NCBI GenBank assembly: GCA_002292325.1
Contig: DBBR01000051.1
Location: 1-19,316, forward strand
Reading direction: 5' to 3'
DNA from: Flavobacteriales bacterium UBA979
GTDB taxonomy: Bacteria; Bacteroidota; Bacteroidia; Flavobacteriales_D; Sanyastnellaceae
Length of the DNA stretch: 19,316 nt
The stretch's first letter is position 1. The number at the start of each line of letters is the position of its first letter. Shown here one piece after another: positions 1 to 9,744 of the stretch. The translations under genes were made by a program, and so were the position numbers. The notes beneath the pieces are model-generated. The model saw only the letters and a program-made list of their open reading frames with translations. It did no database searches and was not told the DNA's origin.

Positions 1-115
1 TGGGCTCCAACAATCCATACCGCTGCTCCCATGCCCGAATGGTATGGGATTTTACGCCCGTGAAATGTTCGAGATCACGGATCGAAAATTGCTGTGCTAT
101 GCCCCTTTCTTTCAT
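1..115 (-). CDS. MerR-family transcriptional regulator, N-terminal fragment (runs off left edge)
   Basis: Read on the minus strand, an ATG at 115-113 opens a frame with no stop to the window edge (38 complete codons). It translates to an N-terminal MerR-type winged-helix DNA-binding segment: residues 12-20 read IRDLEHFTG and residues 21-38 contain SHTIRAWEQRYGLLEP. The pattern 'I+DLE..TG.K.HTIR.WE+RYG+L.P' is typical of MerR/CarH-like regulators in Bacteroidota. The effector-binding part lies outside the window, so the inducer, including any cobalamin-binding domain, cannot be known. The gene diverges from the GlmU-like gene at 181 with 65 bases between the start codons, so it could control that promoter, but this is inference only. 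This short fragment overlaps an open plus-strand extension of the GlmU-like frame; the strong motif match favours the MerR reading. Confidence 0.85.
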   Translation of the reverse strand, partial: MKERGIAQQFSIRDLEHFTGVKSHTIRAWEQRYGLLEP

Positions 116-160
116 TTCAATTATTTTTGACCCCCTCTCGTTCTCGTACGTTTGCGGTTT

Positions 161-168
161 TATATTTG
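161..168 (+). promoter_or_regulatory. Candidate Bacteroidota -7 promoter element (TATATTTG)
   Basis: TATATTTG matches the Bacteroidota sigma-70 consensus TAnnTTTG exactly. It lies 12 bases before the ATG at 181, so the transcript would have a leader of only a few bases. No TTG was found at the expected -33 spacing, which weakens the call. It sits in the 65-base gap between divergent start codons, where a promoter is expected. Confidence 0.4.
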
Positions 169-180
169 ACGATATCCATT

Positions 181-1332
181 ATGACAAGCGTTCCATTCTT
201 CACACACACTGGCTGGTCCGAACTTCATCCAATCAGCAAATCTCACAGCGACGGCAAGCTTCTTGTCGGTGCTTTTGAACTCGGTGAACTGTGGGCGCGG
301 AGCATTCATGCGTACGTACTTGAAAATAAACAACTTGAACGCGCAAAAGTTCACGCTGCATTGCAAAACGGCTCCTTAAATGACCGCTGGGTTCCAACAG
401 CCGAATCCGCGGCCCAAATTGCTTCATTGAAGCCAGGTCAAAATTTGATTTGGAATGGCCTTCCTCTGTTTCGGTGGAACAACGAATCCGAAGATCCATT
501 GGATGCCCCTATCCATGGTGTGTCGTATCTTCAAAGTCCGATGGATTTGTTTTTGAAATCCAACGATTGGATTCTCAATCAGTCCTCCATGATCGCGGAA
601 GCATGGGATTTGGAAAAAATCACTCAATCCAGCTTGAAAAATCATGCGACCATCATTGGTGACCCTGCGTCCATCTACGTGCATCCTACGAGCAAGTTCA
701 TTGCCTGCACGTTAAATGCAACCGACGGACCGATCTTCATCGGACCCCAAGTTGAAATTCAAGAGGGAAGCCACTTGCGAGGCCCCCTCGTCATCGGTCA
801 ACAAACGGTCGTCAAAATGAGCACCCGTATATACGGACCAAGTGTGATTGGGCCGAATTGCCGTATTGGAGGAGAAATTTCAAATTGTACGTTCTTAGGG
901 TACAGTAACAAGGGACATGATGGATTTTTAGGCCAATCGGTCATTGGCCATTGGTGCAATTTGGGCGCTGCGACCAATTCGAGCAACCTGAAAAGCAATT
1001 ACGGACCTGTCCGCGTTTGGAATGAATCAAAGCAAGAATTAGTTGACAGTGGACTTCAATTCTGTGGACTCCTCATGGGCGACCACAGTAAATGTGGAAT
1101 AAATACCATGTTCAACACAGGCACCGTCGTTGGAATCGGATGCAATATTTTCGGAGGAGGTTTTCAGCCAAAGCACATCCCTGACTTTGCATGGGGCGGC
1201 GGCGATAATTGGCAAGTTCATGCGTTCGATCGTTTCATCGAGACGGCACAGCGTGTCATGTCAAGAAGAGGCAAAACCCTGGAATCAGCTGAAATTGAAC
1301 AGCTCAGAGAACAACATTCTTTGACTCTTTGA
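181..1332 (+). CDS. GlmU-like putative sugar nucleotidyltransferase with left-handed beta-helix
   Basis: A 383-residue protein of the GlmU-like family found across Bacteroidota. The start is placed at ATG 181 because the open frame upstream (from 94) overlaps the divergent MerR gene and does not look like protein. The N-terminal part (residues about 1-170) occupies the place of the uridylyltransferase domain but shows no obvious GxGTRM nucleotide-binding loop, as is usual in this group. Residues about 175-350 form hexapeptide-type left-handed beta-helix turns (IGPQVEI, LVIGQQTVV, SVIGPNCRIGG). Within them GYSNKGHDGFLG and WCNLGAATNSSNLKSNYG match the characteristic stretch of the family. This resembles the acetyltransferase half of GlmU, so a role in activated amino-sugar or envelope synthesis is likely, but the substrate is not established. 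It is separated from lon by 106 bases. Confidence 0.85.
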   Translation: MTSVPFFTHTGWSELHPISKSHSDGKLLVGAFELGELWARSIHAYVLENKQLERAKVHAALQNGSLNDRWVPTAESAAQIASLKPGQNLIWNGLPLFRWNNESEDPLDAPIHGVSYLQSPMDLFLKSNDWILNQSSMIAEAWDLEKITQSSLKNHATIIGDPASIYVHPTSKFIACTLNATDGPIFIGPQVEIQEGSHLRGPLVIGQQTVVKMSTRIYGPSVIGPNCRIGGEISNCTFLGYSNKGHDGFLGQSVIGHWCNLGAATNSSNLKSNYGPVRVWNESKQELVDSGLQFCGLLMGDHSKCGINTMFNTGTVVGIGCNIFGGGFQPKHIPDFAWGGGDNWQVHAFDRFIETAQRVMSRRGKTLESAEIEQLREQHSLTL

Positions 1333-1438
1333 CGTTCCAACGCCCAAACCGCATGACATAGTCGCCTGCCACAATGGCCGAATTGAAGGTGGCACGAGGT
1401 TTGACCTGTATCGGGAACACGAGAGAAGAAACTGGAAG

Positions 1439-3874
1439 ATGAAGTTTGACGACCAACGAGAAGAAAATTGGGCACTGAGCGACGCCCAAGACCATGATTT
1501 CATTCCCTTGATTTCATCAGAGGATGAAGAAGCCATGCAAAGAGAGGAGGTTCCTGAAGCACTGCCGTTGCTTTCATTGCGCAATACGGTGTTGTTTCCG
1601 GGAGTTGTCATTCCAATAACAGTTGGAAGAGATCGCTCCATTCGGCTGGTGAAAGAAGCCCACAAGGAAGAGCACCGAATTGGGGTGGTCTCCCAGAAAA
1701 ACGATGACATTGAAGTTCCGAATGGAGAAGATCTCAATCAAATAGGGACCGTCGCAAAAGTCATCAAAATGCTCCGCATGCCAGACGGAAGCAACACCGT
1801 GATCCTGCAGGGCCAAAAGAGGTTTAAATGGACATCCATTGTCCAGGAAGAACCCTACATGAAAGCCCGAGTTTTGGAATATGACGCTGAGAATCTCCCG
1901 CCAAAAGATGAGGAGCACAAGGCGCTCATGGAGAGCCTCAAAGAACTCGCTATTGAGATTATTCAGCTCAGCCCCAACATTCCATCCGAAGCAGGCTTTG
2001 CCATTAAGAGCATCGAGAGCCTGACCTTCCTTGTGAATTTTATTGGGTCCAACATGAATGCACCAGTAGAGGAAAAGCAAGCCTTGTTGGAGGTGGCGGG
2101 GATCAAGGCGAGAGCTCAAAAAGTTTTGCAATTGCTCAACAAGGAAAAGCAGATGCTCTCGCTGAAACGGGACATTCAAACCAAGGTGAAGGGTGAGTTA
2201 GATCAGCAACAGCGCGAATACTTCCTAAACCAACAACTCAAGCAAATTCAGGAAGAGCTTGGCAACAACCCCCAAGCCCATGAAGTCGCGGAGAGAAAAC
2301 TTCGGGCGGAATCGATGCTTTGGCCTGACCATGCCCAAGAGGCATTCAAAAAAGAAATCCAAAAGCTTGAGCGCATGAATTCTCAGTCCGCTGAGTACAG
2401 TGTACAAGCAAATTACGTGGATTTAATGCTCGACCTGCCATGGAAAAAGAAGTCCGATGATAATTTTGATTTACACCACGCACAAGCCGTATTGGATGAA
2501 GACCATTATGGATTGGAAAAGGTAAAGGAGCGGATCATTGAACACCTCGCGGTCCTCAAAATCAAAGGCGATCTAAAAGCACCTATCATCTGTCTGTATG
2601 GACCTCCTGGAGTGGGCAAAACTTCCCTCGGGAAGAGCGTAGCCAAAGCACTCGGTCGAGAGTACGTGCGCATGAGCTTGGGCGGACTTCGGGATGAAGC
2701 TGAAATCCGAGGACACCGAAAAACTTACATTGGCGCCATGCCCGGTCGCATCCTCCAGAACCTCAAGAAAGCAGGCACTTCCAATCCATTGTTTGTTTTG
2801 GATGAAATGGACAAGCTAGGCCGAGATCACCACGGAGATCCATCGAGTGCCATGCTGGAAGTCTTGGATCCGGAGCAAAACCATGCGTTTCACGACAACT
2901 ATTTGGATCTAGATTATGATCTAAGCAATGTGATGTTTGTGGCAACTTGCAATAGTTTGGCCAGCATCCAACCGGCTCTGCGGGACCGGATGGAAATCAT
3001 TGAAGTGACCGGCTATACCGTGGAGGAAAAAGTACAAATCGCCAAGCGTCATTTGGTTCCAAAGCACCTCAAAGAAACAGGTATCACAGGAAAACAATTC
3101 AAGCTCCCTGTCAAGACATTGGAATCGGTCGTCCAAAAGTACACATCTGAAAGCGGCGTTCGTGGATTGGAAAAGCGCATTGGAAAGCTTGTGAGAAACC
3201 GAGCCAAAGAGCTGGCATTGGAAGAAGATTTCGAGCCTGAAATCACCCCAGCACACCTCTCAGATATTCTGGGGCCATCGCGCGAAAAAGACCGCTACCA
3301 AGGAAATGATACACCCGGCGTCGTCACAGGTTTGGCATGGACTCCTCACGGAGGTGACATCCTGTTCATTGAGACATCCCTAACTCGTGGTACAGGAAAA
3401 CTCACGCTGACCGGGAACCTAGGCGACGTAATGAAAGAAAGCGCAATAATCGCGCTAGAGTACATTAAATCCCATGCCGAAGAAATGGGACTCGATCCGG
3501 AAGCATTGAGCAAACTCAATGTTCATTTGCACGTTCCTCAAGGAGCCATACCGAAGGATGGACCGAGCGCAGGAATCACCATGGTCTCTGCGATGGTTTC
3601 GGCTTTCACGCGACGCAAAATTCGAAAGGCTCTCGCTATGACTGGCGAAATCACACTCCGCGGTCGTGTATTGCCTGTTGGAGGCATCAAAGAAAAAATT
3701 CTTGCAGCCAAACGCGCAGGCATTAAGGAGATTATCCTTTGCGAGAGAAATCGACAAGACATCGATGAAATAGACGAGCGATATCTGAAAGGACTTTCAT
3801 TTACCTTCGTCTCAGAAATCATGGAAGTGATTGAGCGAGCGCTGTTGCAAGAAAAAGCGGGGAACGTTCGTTGA
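1439..3874 (+). CDS. lon: Lon protease (endopeptidase La), ATP-dependent
   Basis: An 811-residue cytoplasmic AAA+ serine protease that degrades misfolded and regulatory proteins; the length is normal for Lon. An acidic N-terminal tail leads into the substrate-binding LON domain (about residues 40-235, beginning [18 protein letters not shown]). The AAA+ module has Walker [10 protein letters not shown] (388-396, Lys394) and Walker [10 protein letters not shown] (Asp455-Glu456). The C-terminal protease domain (about 610-805) has the catalytic Ser710 in [10 protein letters not shown] and Lys753 in [14 protein letters not shown]. The 43-residue Ser-Lys spacing equals that of E. coli Lon (679/722). 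All key residues are present, so it should be active. The ATG at 1439 is preceded by a purine-rich GGAAG, and the resulting N-terminus resembles other Bacteroidota Lon proteins. porQ follows after 22 bases. Confidence 0.98.
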   Translation: MKFDDQREENWALSDAQDHDFIPLISSEDEEAMQREEVPEALPLLSLRNTVLFPGVVIPITVGRDRSIRLVKEAHKEEHRIGVVSQKNDDIEVPNGEDLNQIGTVAKVIKMLRMPDGSNTVILQGQKRFKWTSIVQEEPYMKARVLEYDAENLPPKDEEHKALMESLKELAIEIIQLSPNIPSEAGFAIKSIESLTFLVNFIGSNMNAPVEEKQALLEVAGIKARAQKVLQLLNKEKQMLSLKRDIQTKVKGELDQQQREYFLNQQLKQIQEELGNNPQAHEVAERKLRAESMLWPDHAQEAFKKEIQKLERMNSQSAEYSVQANYVDLMLDLPWKKKSDDNFDLHHAQAVLDEDHYGLEKVKERIIEHLAVLKIKGDLKAPIICLYGPPGVGKTSLGKSVAKALGREYVRMSLGGLRDEAEIRGHRKTYIGAMPGRILQNLKKAGTSNPLFVLDEMDKLGRDHHGDPSSAMLEVLDPEQNHAFHDNYLDLDYDLSNVMFVATCNSLASIQPALRDRMEIIEVTGYTVEEKVQIAKRHLVPKHLKETGITGKQFKLPVKTLESVVQKYTSESGVRGLEKRIGKLVRNRAKELALEEDFEPEITPAHLSDILGPSREKDRYQGNDTPGVVTGLAWTPHGGDILFIETSLTRGTGKLTLTGNLGDVMKESAIIALEYIKSHAEEMGLDPEALSKLNVHLHVPQGAIPKDGPSAGITMVSAMVSAFTRRKIRKALAMTGEITLRGRVLPVGGIKEKILAAKRAGIKEIILCERNRQDIDEIDERYLKGLSFTFVSEIMEVIERALLQEKAGNVR

Positions 3875-3896
3875 TTCCATTTGACTTCAAAATACC

Positions 3897-4928
3897 ATGC
3901 GTCAACTATTCCTAACCGCCATCTTTGCCTGCTTATCGTCAGCAGTTGGCTTTGGTCAAGTGAATGAGTCCTTGCTGTTTGAAATCACGACTGACGCTCG
4001 CGGAGCTGGATTAGGATCCAGCGTATTGGCGGACCTTCAGGATGATGTGCATGGCGCAGCTTACAACCCCAACCTCATCGATAGCACCAAGCTTGGGGTG
4101 GTGGCGTTTGACTACGTCGATTATTTTACGGGCATTGGTTTGGCTTCGGTGAACTATCAATTAAAGCCAAAAGGAGCATGGAGAAGGCAAGTCGGCGTGC
4201 GGTTTATGAACTTGGGTGAATTTGCAGGGTTTGATGCAGCCGGAAATGCAACCTCCAACTTCAACGGAGGGGACAACATGGCTTATTTCGGTGCTTCGAA
4301 AAACTTGGATTCTACATGGCGGATAGGAATCCAGACATTCATCGGCACACGCTCACTCAATCGAGAGGTAGCGGCATGGACCGGCTTAGAATGTTTCATC
4401 AATGGACAATGGCCGCAGCGCAATACCGCATTTGCAATGGCGGTAACGGGTTGGGGAAAACAGTGGGGATGGAAAGGTTCACAACCCAGCGGGTGGCTTC
4501 CTTGGAATATGCAAATCGCGCTGACCAAAGGGTTTGAAAATGCTCCCTTTCGGGTCTTTTTGAAAGGCCAGCATCTCGAAAGGTGGGACTTAGCTCCTCC
4601 GGGCACCTACGATGATGCAATCGATCCAATATCTGGAGAAGTCATTCAGAATTCGACATTTAAATTGGGCGATCAACTGATGCGGCACATGACCATTGGC
4701 ACATCGATCGAATTGGGGGACAACATGACGATTTGGACGGGTTTTGATTACCGCAGGAGAACAGAATTGATGGCAACCGAGCGGCTTAGTGCCAATGGCT
4801 TGTCCTTTGGTTCCCATTTCGAACTCGGCCAATTTGAATTGCGAATTAGCCGTTCGAGGTACCATTTTGCGGGTGCTTCAACGCAATTGGGCATTCAATT
4901 CAATCCAAGTCGATTCAAACGCTCATAA
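3897..4928 (+). CDS. porQ: Type IX secretion system protein PorQ
   Basis: A 343-residue outer-membrane-associated protein of the PorQ family, needed for type IX secretion. A signal peptide ([21 protein letters not shown]) with cleavage near residue 20 is followed by the conserved start of the mature protein: [14 protein letters not shown] residues ([15 protein letters not shown]), then [10 protein letters not shown] and the [17 protein letters not shown] region. The rest is rich in short amphipathic strands with alternating aromatic residues, as expected for a beta-barrel. No other type IX core genes are visible. Placement between lon and cmk, 30 bases before cmk, matches the arrangement I know for porQ in Bacteroidota, which strengthens the call. 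Automated annotation often mislabels this family as penicillin-binding protein. Confidence 0.88.
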   Translation: MRQLFLTAIFACLSSAVGFGQVNESLLFEITTDARGAGLGSSVLADLQDDVHGAAYNPNLIDSTKLGVVAFDYVDYFTGIGLASVNYQLKPKGAWRRQVGVRFMNLGEFAGFDAAGNATSNFNGGDNMAYFGASKNLDSTWRIGIQTFIGTRSLNREVAAWTGLECFINGQWPQRNTAFAMAVTGWGKQWGWKGSQPSGWLPWNMQIALTKGFENAPFRVFLKGQHLERWDLAPPGTYDDAIDPISGEVIQNSTFKLGDQLMRHMTIGTSIELGDNMTIWTGFDYRRRTELMATERLSANGLSFGSHFELGQFELRISRSRYHFAGASTQLGIQFNPSRFKRS

Positions 4929-4958
4929 TTCGCATGGCCACCCTAAATTGCATACCCG

Positions 4959-5657
4959 ATGGAGAAGCGTAAAATCAATATTGCAATCGATGGTCATTCT
5001 TCGGCTGGAAAAAGTACGATGGCTAAATCCTTGGCCAAGGAATTGAACTTCGTTTATGTGGACACCGGTGCCATGTACCGAGCTGCAGCATTGTTTTGCA
5101 TCAAAGAGCGTTTGGTCGAGACCAACGAGATTGATTCGAGCAAGGTTGAGGTAGCCCTTGACCGGATGTACGTAGGTTTCAAGTATAACCCGAAATCGGA
5201 GCGAACTGAAATTCATTTGGGAGGAGTCAATGTAGCAGACGAAGTTCGGTCGATGGAAGTTTCTCGAAAGGTGAGTCTGGTCGCTGCCATACCTGCCGTT
5301 CGTCACAAACTGGTCGATCTGCAGCAACGCATGGCTGAAAATGGTGGTGTCGTCATGGACGGACGGGACATTGGCACGGTAGTCATTCCCCATGCCGAAG
5401 TGAAGTTTTTCATTACCGCTGATCCGGAAATTCGCGCTGGTCGGCGATTGAAAGAAATTCAATTAACGCAGCCCGATTGTCAATTGAACGAGGTCCTCAA
5501 TAACATCCTTGAGCGAGATCGAATTGATTCCAATCGTTCTGCCAGTCCATTGCGCCAGGCAAAGGACGCCATCGTCTTGGATAACAGCCATTTGTCACAG
5601 GACGAACAACTCGCGTTTTTATTGACCCATGTCCGGAAAGCCATGGCCGGCGCATGA
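4959..5657 (+). CDS. cmk: Cytidylate kinase ((d)CMP kinase)
   Basis: A 232-residue cytoplasmic kinase that phosphorylates CMP and dCMP with ATP in pyrimidine nucleotide metabolism. The P-loop is GHSSAGKST (residues 12-20). It is followed by FVYVDTGAMYRA for nucleotide binding, MDGRDIGTVVIPHA (NMP-binding core), and the lid-region arginines RDRIDSNRSASPLRQA, then DAIVLDNS. All family landmarks are present and the length is typical. The stop overlaps the start of the GH3/beta-lactamase gene by four bases (ATGA), suggesting translational coupling. It sits directly behind porQ. Confidence 0.97.
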   Translation: MEKRKINIAIDGHSSAGKSTMAKSLAKELNFVYVDTGAMYRAAALFCIKERLVETNEIDSSKVEVALDRMYVGFKYNPKSERTEIHLGGVNVADEVRSMEVSRKVSLVAAIPAVRHKLVDLQQRMAENGGVVMDGRDIGTVVIPHAEVKFFITADPEIRAGRRLKEIQLTQPDCQLNEVLNNILERDRIDSNRSASPLRQAKDAIVLDNSHLSQDEQLAFLLTHVRKAMAGA

Positions 5658-8599
5658 AGTTCTGTTTGAGTCGCCGAGGGCTTTTCCTGACCACGCTCAT
5701 CTTATCGGTGACGTTGGCCCAAGGGCAAGACCCGCTCCCCTATGATACACCTCAGCATCGGCAATGGGCTGATTCCATCCTCCTTGAATTGACGCTGGAA
5801 GAGCAAATTGCTCAACTTCTCATGCCCCCGGTTTACGCTCACGCATCCCGCGAAAACTGGGCAGAAGCCGAAGCATGGGTGAAGAATTACCACATTGGAG
5901 GCGTCATTGCCATGCAGGGCGCCCCTGCGCCATACGTGGAGCGAATCGAGCGTCTGCAGGCCAATTCAAAGGTGCCTTTGCTTATATCCACTGACGGAGA
6001 ATGGGGATTGGGAATGCGCATCGACTCAACCCGCTCGTGGCCCCGGGCACTTACGTTCGGCGCAGCCAACGACACGGCATTGACTGAGGCAATGGGGCAA
6101 GAAGTCGGAAGGTCCCTGAAAAGCATGGGATTCCACGTCAATTTTGCTCCTGTTGTTGATGTGAATAGCAATCCGAACAATCCTGTTATTGGAAGCCGAT
6201 CTTTCGGTAGCAACGTCGAGTTGGTTGGTCAGCAAGGCAGCGCATACGCGCGCGGAATGCAAACGGTCGGTGTTCTTGCAACAGCCAAACATTTTCCTGG
6301 CCACGGGGATACCGATGCTGATTCACATTACGCCTTGCCGGTCATTGGCCACGGCAAAGCTCGCTTGGATTCAGTTGAATTGGAACCCTTCAAACAGCTG
6401 ATTCATGATGGTGTAGGTGCCGTAATGGCCGCACATCTGTACATTCCTGCTTTGGATAGCACCCCCAACCTCCCTTCCACTCTCTCTTCCCAAATTGTCG
6501 ATTCTTTGCTCCGCAGAACCCTGGGGTTCAAGGGGCTTGTCTTCACGGATGCAATGACCATGAAGGGATTTACCTCTTTTTCATCTACCTCCACCCCCCA
6601 CGTTGATGCGCTGCTGGCCGGCAATGACATCTTATTGTTTCCGGAACATCCAGAGCACGTCATCGAAGAGGTTATGCAGGCAATCAAAACTGGCCGGATG
6701 GAGCCGGAGTGGATTGCCGAAAAATGCCACCGGGTGTTGCGTGCAAAGTCTTGGTGCGGTGTGGCGAACAAACCGGAGAAGCAAGACGAAACAGAGGAGT
6801 CCGAACGGATTCATCAATCCGTCCTCGGTCATTCCTTAACGGTGCTGAAAAACGGTGCTCCACACTGGCCGTTCGACAACCAGATCAGGCAAGTCAGTCA
6901 CCTATTCATAGGCTTTGAACAAGAGATCGCCGATATGGTGGACGGCAGCATGATGCAAATCATGTCACCCGCATTCAATTCAACAGGAACTGTCATGGAG
7001 AGTGCTGCATTTGAGCAGCGCGGTACTTCCACGTTTTCCGAACTTTTGAGATCTGAACCCGATTGGGCCATTCTACACTTGGGCGGTACGTCGCATTCGG
7101 CCGCTCGAAGCCACGGCATTACGGATGCCGAAATAGAAACAATTCAACGATGTGCGGCACTTGCCCACGAGCGGAACATCCCTTTTGGGCTGGTCATTTA
7201 CGGCAGCCCGTATGTGCTCGATCGATTGGGGTCATGCATCGCTCTGAGCGATGCTGTCATGGTCGCCTATCAAGATGATGGGCGCACTGCCAATGCCGTT
7301 GCTCAGGCCTTAACAGGTGCCGGTCCTGCCGGAGGTCATTTACCCGTTGAAACGAAACAGTATCGGCAAGGCTTTGGATTGCCTTGGATGGGCCGGACAA
7401 GGCTGGGGTTGGCGTCCTCCCCCATCTCTACCAAAGCTGCAATAGACAGCATTGCATTGGGAGCGATCGAAGGCGGGGCGATCCCTGGATGCCGTGTCTT
7501 AGTTGCGCACAAAGGCCTCATTGTACACGACGGGGTTTATGGAACCTTAGATGGGGAAACCCCAGTGAAACCGAGCTCTGTTTATGACTTGGCGAGCATT
7601 ACCAAAATTGCGGCGACAGTATTAAGTCTCATGCATTTAGAGGAAGCAGGAGCGCTGGATATTGGGCGTCCACTTGCGGATTATTTGGACGAGCTTGAAG
7701 GCACTACCATGGGTTCCCGCACCATTCAAGACGTCTTGGCACATCGGGCAGGATTGAAGTCTTGGATTCCTTTTTATCTCGAAGCTATGGAGGACTCTAC
7801 AGCATTTTCTCCTCGTGAAACACCCGTGCATAACCAACGTGTTTCTGATGCTTGCTTCATGAGACCTGCTTGGCAAGATTCCATTTGGACACACATTGTG
7901 GAATCGGAAGTCGATCCAGTTGGAACCCATCGCTACAGCGATTTGGGGTATTATGCACTGCAGCGTATCATCGAACAAATAACGGGACAGCCTCTGGATG
8001 AATTTGCTTCCTCGACGTTTTACTCACCTGCCGGGTGGTCGAGCTTGGGCTACTCACCGACTGATCGATTTGAAACACGCGAAATCGCCCCAACGGAAGA
8101 AGACACGTTGTTTCGGAAAGTCGTTGTTCGAGGGGAGGTTCATGATCCGGGAGCAGCGATGTTAAACGGCGTAGCAGGACATGCGGGCTTGTTCAGCAAT
8201 GCGTATGACCTCGCTCGGTTAATGTACATGCTGCGACTGGGCGGATATTACGGAGGAACAGAGTTCTTCAAACCCTCCACCATACAACGTTGGGTGCAGC
8301 GGGTTGATCCCGATGAAGAATACCGAAAGGCTTGCGGCTTTGATCGACCAGCCCATGAACCCGACGCAGGGCCAACTTGCAATCATGCAAGCGAGTCGAG
8401 CTTCGGACATTCCGGCTTCACTGGCACCTTAGCTTGGGCAGATCCCGATCACGATTTAATCTTTGTTTTCTTGAGCAACCGAACGTTTCCAGACGCCGAA
8501 AATCGAAAACTAATTGAATGGGATGTCAGAACAAATATCCAGCGTGAAGTGTACAAAGCCTACGCTGTGCCATCTCGATTTGAATCATTGAAGAAATGA
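5654..8599 (+). CDS. Exported GH3 beta-N-acetylhexosaminidase (NagZ-like) fused to a serine beta-lactamase-like domain
   Basis: A 981-residue exported two-enzyme fusion. A signal peptide covers residues 1 to about 24 (cleavage near AQG/Q). Residues about 40-370 are a GH3 catalytic barrel: KHFPGHGDTDADSHY (212-226) carries the Asp223-Ser-His225 acid/base dyad of the NagZ subgroup, and TDAMTMKG supplies the nucleophile Asp299. Residues about 400-580 look like a GH3 C-terminal domain. Residues about 610-960 form a class C beta-lactamase/penicillin-binding-type hydrolase with SITK (Ser648, Lys651), a second motif Tyr761-Ser-Asp763, and HSG (919-921). The GH3 half probably removes N-acetylglucosamine from muropeptides. 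The role of the hydrolase half, whether peptide, ester or esterase-like, is open. The second motif has Asp where Asn is usual. The gene overlaps both neighbours by four bases. Confidence 0.92.
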   Translation: MKFCLSRRGLFLTTLILSVTLAQGQDPLPYDTPQHRQWADSILLELTLEEQIAQLLMPPVYAHASRENWAEAEAWVKNYHIGGVIAMQGAPAPYVERIERLQANSKVPLLISTDGEWGLGMRIDSTRSWPRALTFGAANDTALTEAMGQEVGRSLKSMGFHVNFAPVVDVNSNPNNPVIGSRSFGSNVELVGQQGSAYARGMQTVGVLATAKHFPGHGDTDADSHYALPVIGHGKARLDSVELEPFKQLIHDGVGAVMAAHLYIPALDSTPNLPSTLSSQIVDSLLRRTLGFKGLVFTDAMTMKGFTSFSSTSTPHVDALLAGNDILLFPEHPEHVIEEVMQAIKTGRMEPEWIAEKCHRVLRAKSWCGVANKPEKQDETEESERIHQSVLGHSLTVLKNGAPHWPFDNQIRQVSHLFIGFEQEIADMVDGSMMQIMSPAFNSTGTVMESAAFEQRGTSTFSELLRSEPDWAILHLGGTSHSAARSHGITDAEIETIQRCAALAHERNIPFGLVIYGSPYVLDRLGSCIALSDAVMVAYQDDGRTANAVAQALTGAGPAGGHLPVETKQYRQGFGLPWMGRTRLGLASSPISTKAAIDSIALGAIEGGAIPGCRVLVAHKGLIVHDGVYGTLDGETPVKPSSVYDLASITKIAATVLSLMHLEEAGALDIGRPLADYLDELEGTTMGSRTIQDVLAHRAGLKSWIPFYLEAMEDSTAFSPRETPVHNQRVSDACFMRPAWQDSIWTHIVESEVDPVGTHRYSDLGYYALQRIIEQITGQPLDEFASSTFYSPAGWSSLGYSPTDRFETREIAPTEEDTLFRKVVVRGEVHDPGAAMLNGVAGHAGLFSNAYDLARLMYMLRLGGYYGGTEFFKPSTIQRWVQRVDPDEEYRKACGFDRPAHEPDAGPTCNHASESSFGHSGFTGTLAWADPDHDLIFVFLSNRTFPDAENRKLIEWDVRTNIQREVYKAYAVPSRFESLKK

Positions 8600-9729
8600 A
8601 AAACTTGCGCATTGGTTTTGTTTGCTACCCCACATTCGGAGGATCGGGTGTTGTCGCGACGGAATTAGGAAAAGCCCTTGTGGAAAAGGGACATGAACTG
8701 CATTTCATCACCTATAGCGCCCCAGCTCGCATGGGCAGTTTAAAGAAGAATTTATTCTACCACGAGGTCCATATGACGGACTATCCACTTTTTGACTTTC
8801 AGCCTTACGAATTGGTACTGGCTTCCAAAATGGTAGAGGTCGCAAAGGCACATCAGCTCGATTTGCTCCATGTTCACTATGCCATACCCCATGCAAGCGC
8901 TGCCATCATCGCCCGTAACATTCTCGCCGAAGAAGGCATTCATCTGCCTGTTGTAACCACGTTGCACGGAACGGATATCACTTTGCTTGGTAAAGACCCC
9001 GCTTTCAAACCTGTTATTGCATACGCAATCAACCAATCCGATGCGGTAACTGCGGTTTCCGACAGCCTGAAATGCGATACGGAGGCTTTGTTCGACGTAC
9101 ATCAAACGATTAACGTAGTACACAATTTCATTTGCCCAACCCACTTTGACCGACCCATTGACCAACAATTTCGCCTTGCCGTAGCTCCAAATGGAGAAAA
9201 GATCGTCACCCACATCTCCAATTTTCGCCCCGTCAAACGCGTAGAGGACGTTCTCCGCATTTTCGCGCGTATTCAAGAACGCATTCCTGCCAAATTATTG
9301 CTGGTAGGTGACGGTCCAGATCGATCACGTGTTGAAAATCTTGCGGAAGAGATCGGAATCCGATCCCATGTTATCAGCATTGGAAAAATCAAAAATCCAA
9401 TTGAACCGTTGCTGGTGAGTGATCTATTTCTCTTGCCTTCAGAAACAGAAAGCTTTGGCCTCGCCGCGCTGGAAGCATTGGCGGCGGAAGTACCGGTCAT
9501 CGCCTCTCATGCTGGCGGTTTGCCCGAGGTAATCCACCATGGCTCGTGTGGGTATTTAGCGCCGGTCGGTGATGTGGAGGCCATGGCCCATTTTGCCTTG
9601 GACATCTTGGACTCTCCCGAAAACCACCGCAACTTCAAAAAAGCTGCACGCAAGCGGGCATGGGACTTTCATGTATCGGCCGTCATCCCTCAGTACGAAG
9701 CCATCTACGAAGATCTCACCTCGGAATAA
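8596..9729 (+). CDS. bshA: N-acetyl-alpha-D-glucosaminyl L-malate synthase BshA (bacillithiol synthesis)
   Basis: A 377-residue GT-B glycosyltransferase of family GT4. It joins GlcNAc from UDP-GlcNAc to L-malate, the first step towards the thiol bacillithiol. The N-terminus reads RIGFVCYPTFGGSGVVATELG, followed by HVHYAIPHA and TTLHGTDITLLG, all hallmarks of BshA. The C-terminal half has ISNFRPVKRVEDVL, LLVGDGPDRS, and the retaining-transferase E-x7-E motif (Glu285 and Glu293 in ESFGLAALE), followed by GGLPEVI. The length is typical and no key motif is missing. Its ATG overlaps the preceding stop by four bases. The later pathway genes (bshB, bshC) are not in this window, as is common because they are often unlinked. 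Confidence 0.95.
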   Translation: MKNLRIGFVCYPTFGGSGVVATELGKALVEKGHELHFITYSAPARMGSLKKNLFYHEVHMTDYPLFDFQPYELVLASKMVEVAKAHQLDLLHVHYAIPHASAAIIARNILAEEGIHLPVVTTLHGTDITLLGKDPAFKPVIAYAINQSDAVTAVSDSLKCDTEALFDVHQTINVVHNFICPTHFDRPIDQQFRLAVAPNGEKIVTHISNFRPVKRVEDVLRIFARIQERIPAKLLLVGDGPDRSRVENLAEEIGIRSHVISIGKIKNPIEPLLVSDLFLLPSETESFGLAALEALAAEVPVIASHAGGLPEVIHHGSCGYLAPVGDVEAMAHFALDILDSPENHRNFKKAARKRAWDFHVSAVIPQYEAIYEDLTSE

Positions 9730-9744
9730 GACACCCTCTGCATT

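Noticed and set aside
94..180. N-terminal extension of the GlmU-like protein from 94
   Set aside because: It overlaps the divergent MerR gene, reads as low-complexity hydrophobic sequence, and the family start fits ATG 181.
1574..2179. A 201-codon minus-strand frame inside lon
   Set aside because: The sense strand encodes an intact Lon with all catalytic motifs; the antisense frame has no recognisable features.
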